NCBI GenBank assembly: GCA_903954205.1
Contig: CAJBMR010000527.1
Location: 1 to 5,110, forward strand
Length of the DNA stretch: 5,110 bases
Direction of reading: 5' to 3'
Source of the DNA: an uncultured bacterium
GTDB taxonomy: Bacteria > Actinomycetota > Actinomycetes > S36-B12
Below, in pieces: positions 1 to 5,110 of this stretch (position 1 is the first letter of the stretch; the number at the start of each line of letters is the position of its first letter). Position numbers and translations under genes: made by a program. The notes beneath the pieces were generated by a model. That model searched no databases, was not told the origin of the DNA, and saw nothing but the letters and a program-made list of their open reading frames with translations.

Positions 1-385
1 GCACCACGCTCATGCGTGCGTCCGTGGACTCAGAGCCGAAGACGATGAGGTCGAAGCCCCGACCTTCGAGGACCTTGGCGAGCGCCGCAGACGTCGCGAT
101 CGCATCGGAGCCGTGGAGCGCATCGTCGACGAGGTGGATGCCGGCATCGGCGCCCATGCTCAGTGCCTTGCGGATCGTCTCCGCGGCACGCTCGGGTCCC
201 ATCGAGACGACGACGACCTCTCCACCGGAGGCCTCGGCGATGCGCAGGCACTCCTCGACGGCGTACTCGTCGAGCTCGTTGAGGACTCCCTCGGCCGACT
301 CGCGGTCGAGGGTGGAGTCAGAAGCCTGCAGCTTCTTCTCGGCCCAGGTGTCGGGAACCTGCTTGACGCAGACGGCGATCTTCAC
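1..385 (-). CDS. etfB: Electron transfer flavoprotein beta subunit, N-terminal part (3' end cut by window edge)
   Basis: This is the N-terminal 128 residues of EtfB (FixA). With EtfA it forms a soluble FAD/AMP-containing heterodimer that carries electrons from acyl-CoA and other flavin dehydrogenases to the respiratory chain. The start is a GTG giving MKIAVCVKQVPDTW, the usual beginning of the family, with a GAGGAG ribosome binding site 5 nt before it. Further family segments are LDRES (residues 26-30), an LNELDEYAVEE stretch (35-45), GPERAAETIRKALSMGAD (63-80), HGSD (91-94) and SESTDA (118-123). The family is usually about 260 residues, so roughly half is visible, and the reading frame is open to the window edge. 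It is divergent from the methyltransferase at 497, as Rv3029c is from Rv3030 in M. tuberculosis. etfA would be expected next, outside the window. The family assignment is very secure. Which dehydrogenases it serves cannot be read from here. Confidence 0.96.
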   Translation of the reverse strand, partial: MKIAVCVKQVPDTWAEKKLQASDSTLDRESAEGVLNELDEYAVEECLRIAEASGGEVVVVSMGPERAAETIRKALSMGADAGIHLVDDALHGSDAIATSAALAKVLEGRGFDLIVFGSESTDARMSVV

Positions 386-390
386 GATCA

Positions 391-396
391 CTCCTC
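391..396 (-). promoter_or_regulatory. Ribosome binding site of etfB
   Basis: Read on the minus strand this is GAGGAG, placed 5 nt before the GTG at 385. It decides the etfB start, which also coincides with the conserved MKI N-terminus. It is the clearest Shine-Dalgarno sequence in the window. The first methyltransferase and the glycosyltransferase have none. Confidence 0.85.
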
Positions 397-417
397 ACGG
401 ATTCGGTCTTCTCGCCC

Positions 418-423
418 ATGTTA
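418..423 (-). promoter_or_regulatory. Possible -10 element of the etfB promoter
   Basis: On the minus strand the hexamer reads TAACAT, which fits the actinobacterial TANNNT -10 pattern. Initiation about 7 nt downstream would give a leader of roughly 25 nt containing the GAGGAG site. I see no good -35 hexamer at the expected distance, which is common in high-GC actinobacteria. The element overlaps the left edge of the palindrome at 422-433, so a protein bound there could block polymerase. Assigned by pattern and position only. Confidence 0.35.
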
Positions 424-433
424 CTCGCGAGTA
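422..433. promoter_or_regulatory. Perfect 12-bp palindrome in the divergent intergenic region, candidate operator
   Basis: TACTCGCGAGTA equals its own reverse complement. Taking in the flanking bases, 420-435 is a 16-bp palindrome with a single mismatched pair (421/434). It lies 36 bp upstream of the etfB start and 63 bp upstream of the methyltransferase start, in the only noncoding stretch above 100 nt. Symmetric sites of this size suit a dimeric repressor such as a TetR-family protein. Its TTAC...GTAT outline recalls operators of TetR-type regulators of fatty-acid degradation genes, which would suit etfB, but I cannot identify the regulator. Confidence 0.45.
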
Positions 434-484
434 TCCCCGGCGGCGCGTCGAGATCCCGGGGGCCGTGTCACGGGCCCCATGCGG

Positions 485-490
485 CACTCT
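485..490 (+). promoter_or_regulatory. Possible -10 element for a leaderless methyltransferase transcript
   Basis: The hexamer CACTCT keeps the A at position 2 and T at position 6 of the TANNNT pattern but lacks the first T. It ends 7 nt before the GTG at 497, the spacing expected if transcription starts on the first base of the start codon. The absence of a Shine-Dalgarno sequence before this gene supports that reading. No clear -35 element is visible, so this is a weak call. Confidence 0.22.
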
Positions 491-496
491 GGCCCC

Positions 497-1270
497 GTGG
501 ACGAGGCCGGCCTAGTAGCCACCGGGGAGCGGACGGGCCCCGGCCTGCCCGACGAGGAGTACTGGTTCGCCCGGCATGAGGCCGCATACCGATGGATCGC
601 CGATCGACTGACGGCGCCAGGCATCGTCGTGGACGCGGGTGCCGGTGAGGGCTACGGGACGGCCGCACTGCCCACCCTCGGACCGGCGATCGCGCTGGAG
701 TACGACGACACCGCGTGCACGCACATGCGCCGCACCTATCCGCACGTCGCCGTGGTGCGCGCGAACCTCGTCGCACTGCCCCTTCGCTCTGCACGCGTCG
801 ACACCATCACCTGCCTCCAGGTGGTCGAGCATCTATGGGATCTGCGGGGCTTCCTGCGCGAGTGCCATCGCGTCTTGCGCCCCGGCGGAGATCTCATCGT
901 CACCACTCCGCAGCGCCTCACCTTCTCACCGGGACTAAGCAGGGGCGAGAAGCCGGTCAACCCCTTCCACGTGGAGGAGTTCGACGGTGCGCAGCTGCGC
1001 GACCTGATCGCGGACGCCGGATTCGACGAGGTCGAGATGCGCGGCCTGCACCACGGTCCGCGCCTCACGGACTGGGAGGCCACGCACGGCTCCATCGTCG
1101 CGGCACAGGTGGACGCCGCCATGAGCGGCGACTGGCCGCCGCATGTGCGCGAGGCGGTCCGACAGGTCAGGGCCGACGACTTCGTCATCGACCTTGCCCC
1201 TTGGCCCGCGGACAGCGTGCACATCGATCGCGCGCAGGATCTCGTCGCCATCGGGCGGGTGGCCGCGTGA
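497..1270 (+). CDS. Class I SAM-dependent methyltransferase (Rv3030-like, probable methylglucose polysaccharide biosynthesis)
   Basis: A 257-residue cytosolic methyltransferase with a Rossmann-like SAM-binding fold. Visible motifs are the SAM glycine-rich loop VVDAGAGEGYGT (residues 44-55), the acidic end of strand 2 in ALEYDD shortly after it, LQVVEHL in the middle, and the post-strand-4 LRPGG (127-131). HVEEF (158-162) is the kind of segment found near the acceptor side in sugar methyltransferases. The N-terminal stretch TGERTGPGLPDEEYWFARHE is typical of this subgroup. The GTG at 497 is chosen because it sits just before this conserved part. An in-frame ATG at 479 would add six residues, and neither has a Shine-Dalgarno site. 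The open frame continues upstream to 113, but only as a shadow across etfB. First gene of the plus-strand unit, it ends GTGA with the next gene. The M. tuberculosis counterpart Rv3030 has been linked to methylation of glucose units in MGLP. The hydroxyl methylated here is unknown. Confidence 0.88.
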   Translation: MDEAGLVATGERTGPGLPDEEYWFARHEAAYRWIADRLTAPGIVVDAGAGEGYGTAALPTLGPAIALEYDDTACTHMRRTYPHVAVVRANLVALPLRSARVDTITCLQVVEHLWDLRGFLRECHRVLRPGGDLIVTTPQRLTFSPGLSRGEKPVNPFHVEEFDGAQLRDLIADAGFDEVEMRGLHHGPRLTDWEATHGSIVAAQVDAAMSGDWPPHVREAVRQVRADDFVIDLAPWPADSVHIDRAQDLVAIGRVAA

Positions 1271-2790
1271 ACGCTCCCCTGGGGCGCTTCGCCCTCGTCC
1301 TACACACGCACCTGCCCTGGGTGGCCCACCACGGCACGTGGCCCGTCGGCGAGGAATGGCTGCATCAGGCGTGGGCGACGTCGTACCAGCCGCTCTTCGC
1401 ACTGTTGCGCCGCCGAGCGGCGCTCGGTCACCAGCGGCAACTCACCCTCGGCGTCACGCCCATCGTCGCCGCGCAATGGGACGACCCATGCATGGTCCGC
1501 GCGCACCACACATGGCTCGCCTACTGGCAGACACGTGCCGCGGGCATGGCATCGGCATCGCAGACAGAACGTCGACACGTGGGGCAGCGCGAGTACGCCG
1601 AGGCGAATCGCGCACTCGCCGATTTCGACGCGCACTGGAGCGCGGGGGGCTCCGCCGCGCTACGCCCACTCGTCGACGCCGGCACCGTCGAGATGCTCGG
1701 CGGCCCGCTCACCCACACGTTCACTCCGCTCATTCCCCCGCGCCTCGGGGTGGCCAGCATGGCCGCCGGACTCGAGGACTCGGTGCGTCGCATCGGGCAC
1801 AGACCCCGTGGGGCGTGGACACCCGAGTGCGCCTGGGAGCCGGGGATGGAGCAGGTCTTCGCCCGCTCGGGGGTGGAGCACGTCGTGCTCGATGGCCCGA
1901 GCCTGCTCGGCGCAGGTGCGACGACCAGTGGGTCTTGGCTCCTCGGGGACAGCGACGTCCGGGTCCTCGGACGTGACCTCGATGTCACGTATCGCGTGTG
2001 GTCCCCGAAGCGGGGCTACCCCGGCGATCGCTGGTACCGCGACTTCCACACCTTCGACCATGAGTGGGGATTCCGCCCTGCACGCGTCACCGGTCATCAT
2101 GTGGAGCCGCATGAGAAGGCCCCCTACAACCCGCTAGCGGCGCGCGCCCGTGTCGAGCACGATGCTCATGACTTCGTCGACGTGGTGCGCAACAGGCTCA
2201 TCGACCTCGCTTCTGCGCCGGACACGATCGGCACGCCCCACGTGGTGGCTGCCTTCGATACGGAACTCTTCGGCCACTGGTGGCACGAGGGTCCCGCGTG
2301 GCTCGAACGCGTGCTGGACCTCCTGCCGGATGCGGGCGTGGAGATCGTCACCCTCGCCGACCTCGCCGAGAATCCCGTCGGGCGCGTGCACCCCGGCCCG
2401 GGCTCCTGGGGACTGGGCAAGGACTGGCATGTGTGGACGGGCCCGCAAGACATCGCCGACCGCCAGGGATCACTGGCCAAGGAGGCGCTCGCCGTGCTAG
2501 ATGCGACGCACCCTCGCACCCAGCGCTCGCAAGCGCACGATCAGCTCGTCCGCGAACTGCTGCTGGCACTCTCAAGTGACTGGGCCTTCATGGTCAGTCA
2601 CGACACGGCCGCCGACTACGCGCGGTCACGATTCGACGGCCACGCCCGCGCCACCGGTGCGCTCGTCCATGCCCTGCGCGAGGGCCGTCTCGATGACGCA
2701 CTGCAGCACGCCGCCCGCGACGCTGAGCGCGATCATCCCTTTGGTGCGCTTGACTCGCGGTCCTTCCTCGGACAGGACCTCACCGACTAG
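1267..2790 (+). CDS. Glycoside hydrolase family 57 protein, alpha-1,4-glucan branching enzyme type (Rv3031-like)
   Basis: A 507-residue protein with GH57 motifs in order: HTHLP (residues 13-17); GTVEMLGGPLTHTFTPL (139-155); TPECAWEPG with the likely nucleophile Glu187; FDTELFGHWWHEGP with the likely acid/base Asp331; and SSDWAF (Trp439) in the C-terminal helical (DUF1957-type) region. The GYPGDRWYRDF segment (from Tyr251) resembles the loop of GH57 branching enzymes. These cut an alpha-1,4-glucan and re-attach the piece as a branch. Length is near that of Rv3031 (526 residues) and of GH57 branching enzymes. There is no signal peptide, so it is cytosolic. The GTG at 1267 overlaps the upstream stop as GTGA, implying translational coupling. 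The frame stays open back to 715, but that stretch is Arg/Pro-rich shadow sequence. Paired with a GT4 glucosyltransferase, it probably branches or remodels the same glucan. Branching rather than hydrolysis or 4-alpha-glucanotransfer is inferred from motifs and context. Confidence 0.92.
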   Translation: MNAPLGRFALVLHTHLPWVAHHGTWPVGEEWLHQAWATSYQPLFALLRRRAALGHQRQLTLGVTPIVAAQWDDPCMVRAHHTWLAYWQTRAAGMASASQTERRHVGQREYAEANRALADFDAHWSAGGSAALRPLVDAGTVEMLGGPLTHTFTPLIPPRLGVASMAAGLEDSVRRIGHRPRGAWTPECAWEPGMEQVFARSGVEHVVLDGPSLLGAGATTSGSWLLGDSDVRVLGRDLDVTYRVWSPKRGYPGDRWYRDFHTFDHEWGFRPARVTGHHVEPHEKAPYNPLAARARVEHDAHDFVDVVRNRLIDLASAPDTIGTPHVVAAFDTELFGHWWHEGPAWLERVLDLLPDAGVEIVTLADLAENPVGRVHPGPGSWGLGKDWHVWTGPQDIADRQGSLAKEALAVLDATHPRTQRSQAHDQLVRELLLALSSDWAFMVSHDTAADYARSRFDGHARATGALVHALREGRLDDALQHAARDAERDHPFGALDSRSFLGQDLTD

Positions 2791-2793
2791 CCC

Positions 2794-2799
2794 TATGCT
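2794..2799 (+). promoter_or_regulatory. Possible internal -10 element for a leaderless glycosyltransferase transcript
   Basis: TATGCT matches TANNNT and ends 7 nt before the A of the ATG at 2806, the spacing expected if transcription starts on the start codon. It lies in the 15-nt gap after the GH57 stop codon, which has no purine-rich ribosome binding site. A CGGACA at 2769-2774 is the best -35 candidate, with a rather long 19-nt spacer. The alternative is plain readthrough from the upstream genes with reinitiation. Confidence 0.35.
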
Positions 2800-2805
2800 C
2801 AACCG

Positions 2806-4047
2806 ATGCGCGTGCTGCACGTGTCTTGGGAGTACCCCCCGATCGTCTACGGCGGCCTTGGGCGTCATGTCCAAGCGCTCACGCGCGCGCAGGCCGAGCG
2901 CGGCGACGACGTCACCGTCCTCACCCAGACTGCCGACCGCGAGCCATCGGTCGAGGTTGTCGACGGCATCCGGGTGATCCGAGCTCCACATGACCCGCCC
3001 GATGTGCCCTTCAGTGAGGAGACCCTGCTGGCCTGGGTGATGGGCATGGAGACCGGCATGATCCGCACAGGAGCCAGTGCAGGCCCGGTCGACATCGTGC
3101 ATGCGCATGACTGGGTGACGTCCCATGCGGCGATCGCACTGCGCGAGATCATCGATGCGCGCGCCCTCGTCGCCACCATCCACGCGACCGAGGCGGGCCG
3201 GCACCAGGGCTGGCTCCCCGGCCCGCTCTCCGATGCGGTCCACTCGATCGAGCACTGGCTTGTACACGAGGCCGACCGGGTCATCACGTGCTCCCAGCAC
3301 ATGCGGCGCGAGGTGGAGCAGCTCTTCGCCGCACCCTCCGACCGCATCTGCGTCATCGCGAATGGCATCGACCTGCAGAGGTGGCGTGCCACGCGCGCAG
3401 GAGTCGCACGAGCGCGCGATGCGCACGCGCCCACCGGGCCTCTGGTCGTCTTCGTCGGGCGCCTGGAGTGGGAGAAGGGAGCCCACACGCTCATCGAGGC
3501 CCTCCCGCGCCTTCGCCGGCGACTCCCCGGCCTGCGCGCGGTCATCGCCGGGCGCGGCGGTCACACCGACGCGCTCGAGCAGCAGGTGCGTGCACTTCGA
3601 TTGGGCCGAGCCGTCGACTTCGTCGGCTGGCTCCCCGACGCCGAGCTCCACGGCCTCATCGCGGCTGCGGATGTCCTCGTGGTGCCGAGCCTCTACGAGC
3701 CATTCGGTCTTGTCGCACTCGAGGGCGCTGCACTTGGCGCACCGCTCGCGGTGGCCCGGACCGGCGGTCTCGCCGAATTCGTGGAAGACGGAAAGACCGG
3801 GAGGGTCTTCGAGCCAGGCGACGCCCCGGGCCTCGCGGATGCCGTCACGGCGGCCATCCGCGATCCGGAGAGTTCGCGGCGGATGGCCGAGGCGGCGCGG
3901 TCCTCTCTGCGCGATGCCTACGGCTGGGCCTTGGTCGCCGCCCAGACCGCCGACGCGTACGAGCACGCCCTCGCTGAGTCACGCCCGCGCGTACCCGCGC
4001 CGCCCGCGCGCCTGGCGGGGCGGTCGGTCAATCTCCTGAGGTCGTAG
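2806..4047 (+). CDS. GT4-family alpha-glucosyltransferase (Rv3032-like, alpha-1,4-glucan elongation)
   Basis: A 413-residue retaining GT-B glycosyltransferase, predicted to move glucose from a nucleotide donor onto an alpha-1,4-glucan in the cytosol. The N-terminal domain has SWEYPPIVYGGLGRHV (residues 7-22), HAHDWV (99-104) and HATEAGRHQGW (126-136). The donor domain has NGID near 190, GRLEWEKG (218-225; Arg219 and Lys224 are the usual diphosphate-binding pair) and the E-x7-E signature EPFGLVALE (Glu298, Glu306). These segments are nearly the same as in M. tuberculosis Rv3032, a glucosyltransferase of MGLP and glycogen synthesis. The ATG at 2806 gives MRVLHVSWEYPP, the family's usual beginning, though no Shine-Dalgarno sequence precedes it. 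The last 20 or so residues are Pro/Arg-rich and probably disordered. The stop lies 20 nt inside the opposing acyltransferase gene. Whether the donor is ADP-glucose or UDP-glucose cannot be told from the sequence. Confidence 0.94.
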   Translation: MRVLHVSWEYPPIVYGGLGRHVQALTRAQAERGDDVTVLTQTADREPSVEVVDGIRVIRAPHDPPDVPFSEETLLAWVMGMETGMIRTGASAGPVDIVHAHDWVTSHAAIALREIIDARALVATIHATEAGRHQGWLPGPLSDAVHSIEHWLVHEADRVITCSQHMRREVEQLFAAPSDRICVIANGIDLQRWRATRAGVARARDAHAPTGPLVVFVGRLEWEKGAHTLIEALPRLRRRLPGLRAVIAGRGGHTDALEQQVRALRLGRAVDFVGWLPDAELHGLIAAADVLVVPSLYEPFGLVALEGAALGAPLAVARTGGLAEFVEDGKTGRVFEPGDAPGLADAVTAAIRDPESSRRMAEAARSSLRDAYGWALVAAQTADAYEHALAESRPRVPAPPARLAGRSVNLLRS

Positions 4048-4756
4048 CCGCGTCGATCGCCGCATTGCGATCAGCTGCCACGGCCGTCTTGCGCGCGATA
4101 TCCGCAAGGGCCTCTCGACGCTGCACCTGCGCGGCGTAAACCTCGCGTCGATCCTTGAGCACTCGGGCCGGGATGCCGCCGACGATGGCGTAGTCCGGGA
4201 TGTCTCCGCGCACCACGGCGTGTGCCGCTACGACGCAGCCGCGGCCGATCGTCGTGCCGCGCAGGACGGATGCCTTCGCCCCGATCCACACGTCCGGGCC
4301 GATGCGGACCGGAGACTTCACGATGCCCTGGTCCTTGATGGGCACGTGGACATCGTCGGTCACATGATCGAAGTCACAGACGTAGACCCAGTCCGCCACG
4401 ATCGTGCCCTCGCCGAGCTCGACGTCGATGAAGCAGTTGATCGTGTTGTCGCGGCCGAAGACGCACTTGTCTCCCACGCGCATGGTTCCCTCGTGGCAGC
4501 GCAGCCTGTTCTCGTCCCCGATGTGGACCCAGCGACCGAGGATGAGGCGGCCGTAGCCGCGGCGCGCGTAGACCTCCACTCGACGTCCTAGGAAGACGAA
4601 GCCCTCGGTGACAATGTGCGGGTTGCGCAGCCGGAAGACCATGAAGCGCCAGTAGCGCACGAGGTACCACCACGACCACGCGCGATTGCGGATGATCCAG
4701 CGCAGGGAGGCGACGGTGAGGAACCTCGCCTGCCGGGGATCGCGCTCGCGAGTCAG
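4028..4756 (-). CDS. Left-handed beta-helix (hexapeptide-repeat) O-acyltransferase (Rv3034c-like)
   Basis: A CoA-dependent acyltransferase of the maltose/galactoside acetyltransferase (LbH) type, 242 residues from the CTG at 4756. An N-terminal Trp/Arg-rich segment (SLRWIIRNRAWSWWYLVRYW, residues 18-36 region) precedes beta-helix coils: LILGRWVHIGDEN, MRVGDKCVFGRDNTIN, VELGEGTIVADWVYV and IGPDVWIGAKASVLRG, then TIGRGCVVAAHAVVRGDIP. DFDHVTDD contains the likely catalytic His (residue 131), and GGIPARVLKDR closes the fold before a helical tail of about 40 residues. Start choice is difficult. A GTG at 4873 would overlap the upstream gene by 121 nt with low-complexity Arg/Pro sequence, and the next GTG (4660) would cut into the conserved N-terminus. 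The CTG at 4756 overlaps the upstream stop as CTGA and keeps all conserved residues. The M. tuberculosis counterpart Rv3034c lies in the MGLP region, so a role in acylating the methylglucan is likely but inferred. Confidence 0.88.
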   Translation of the reverse strand: MTRERDPRQARFLTVASLRWIIRNRAWSWWYLVRYWRFMVFRLRNPHIVTEGFVFLGRRVEVYARRGYGRLILGRWVHIGDENRLRCHEGTMRVGDKCVFGRDNTINCFIDVELGEGTIVADWVYVCDFDHVTDDVHVPIKDQGIVKSPVRIGPDVWIGAKASVLRGTTIGRGCVVAAHAVVRGDIPDYAIVGGIPARVLKDRREVYAAQVQRREALADIARKTAVAADRNAAIDAATTSGD

Positions 4757-5110
4757 GGCCGGACCCCGGTGACGCTCACGTTGTAGAAGAACTCGTCCGG
4801 GACCACGCGTGAGAGCGCGCGGCGGTCGACCGCATCCAGTGCCATCCAGGTGCGGTAGGCGAACATCGCCCACCCCCAGCCGAGCGATCCCGGCTTGACC
4901 GCGGCCTCAAAGGTGCGCACCGGCCAGCCGAACCACGAGGCAGTCAATTCCTCAGTCACCGTCTCGACATCGATGGCGCCCGCGCGCATAGCGAGACGCG
5001 CCAATGCATCGGGGTCGAAGGTGTGCAGATCGACGACGGCTTCGAGTCGCGCCTCCTCCGAGGACTGGGCGAGCTCCTCCTCGGATCGGGCGTAGCGCTC
5101 ACGCAGGCCA
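4753..5110 (-). CDS. Probable SAM-dependent methyltransferase, C-terminal part (5' end outside window)
   Basis: The frame is open from the window edge (first full codon at 5109-5107) to the TGA at 4755-4753, giving 118 residues. A TTG (5004) and an ATG (4989) inside it are not credible starts because the family pattern begins before them. The SAM-binding motifs are outside the window, so the call rests on the C-terminal pattern: LHTFDPDALARLAMRAGA (the usual segment on locating the SAM-fold strand-6 region), TEELTASWFGWPVRTFEA, LGWGWAMFAYRTW, and the ending VVPDEFFYNVSVTGVRP. The last matches the FYNV-x-x-TG-x-KP ending common in actinobacterial class I methyltransferases. It lies directly upstream of the acyltransferase, probably in one transcript with overlapping stop and start. 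Its neighbours suggest a second sugar O-methyltransferase for the same glucan. I cannot say whether it corresponds to Rv3037c, another methyltransferase-like gene of the M. tuberculosis region. Confidence 0.72.
   Translation of the reverse strand, partial: GLRERYARSEEELAQSSEEARLEAVVDLHTFDPDALARLAMRAGAIDVETVTEELTASWFGWPVRTFEAAVKPGSLGWGWAMFAYRTWMALDAVDRRALSRVVPDEFFYNVSVTGVRP

Noticed and set aside
113..496. Upstream in-frame extension of the first methyltransferase, antisense to etfB
   Set aside because: It lies entirely over etfB and its promoter region and matches no methyltransferase segment. The conserved protein begins just after 497.
715..1266. Upstream in-frame extension of the GH57 frame, inside the methyltransferase gene
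   Set aside because: The translation is Arg/Pro/His-rich shadow sequence, while the GH57 family begins just before its HTHLP motif and a GTGA junction gives a natural start.
2626..3966. Open reading frame of 446 codons on the minus strand, antisense to the end of GH57 and most of the glycosyltransferase
   Set aside because: It has no recognisable motif. The opposite strand carries two clear enzyme genes whose third codon positions are GC-rich, which empties the antisense frame of stops. It is a GC-driven shadow.
4055..4072. Inverted repeat GATCGC-6 nt-GCGATC just after the glycosyltransferase stop, considered as a terminator
   Set aside because: The stem is only 6 bp, with no T-tract on the plus strand, and it lies within the acyltransferase coding region. 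It is as likely a by-chance repeat in GC-rich sequence.
4757..4873. N-terminal extension of the acyltransferase from the GTG at 4873
   Set aside because: It overlaps the conserved C-terminus of the upstream methyltransferase in another frame and reads as Arg/Gly/Pro-rich sequence with no family similarity that I can see.
1..5110. Search for a defence, mobile, CRISPR or toxin-antitoxin system
   Set aside because: No repeat array, transposase, integrase, nuclease or small gene pair is visible. All coding space is taken up by metabolic genes with uniform base composition.

Overview
The window is high-GC, densely coding DNA from a chromosome that looks actinobacterial. Genes overlap or nearly touch, GTG starts are common, and every protein resembles actinobacterial families. 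I cannot name the genus. I see no tRNA, rRNA, CRISPR array, insertion sequence or phage gene.

Layout: (1) 1-385, minus strand, holds the first 128 codons of etfB, the beta subunit of electron transfer flavoprotein. (2) 386-496 is a divergent intergenic region with a perfect 12-bp palindrome (422-433) and a likely etfB -10 element. (3) 497-4047, plus strand, is a compact three-gene unit: a class I SAM-dependent methyltransferase, a GH57 alpha-glucan branching-type enzyme overlapping it by GTGA, and a GT4 alpha-glucosyltransferase 15 nt further on. (4) 4028-5110, minus strand, holds a left-handed beta-helix O-acyltransferase whose 3' end overlaps the glycosyltransferase by 20 nt, preceded by the C-terminal 118 residues of a second methyltransferase.

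Gene content and order closely match the Mycobacterium tuberculosis region Rv3029c (fixA/etfB) - Rv3030 - Rv3031 - Rv3032 - Rv3034c, which is tied to biosynthesis of methylglucose lipopolysaccharides (MGLP) and related intracellular alpha-glucans. A working model is that the GT4 enzyme elongates an alpha-1,4-glucan, the GH57 enzyme branches or remodels it, the two methyltransferases cap glucose hydroxyls, and the hexapeptide-repeat enzyme adds acyl groups. EtfB is a conserved neighbour with no evident role in the polymer. The family calls are strong. The product of the pathway in this organism is inferred.

Points to check are the palindrome between the divergent genes, the missing Shine-Dalgarno sequences before the first methyltransferase and the glycosyltransferase (each with a -10-like hexamer 7 nt before the start codon), and the acyltransferase start, where a CTG in a CTGA overlap fits better than any standard start codon.
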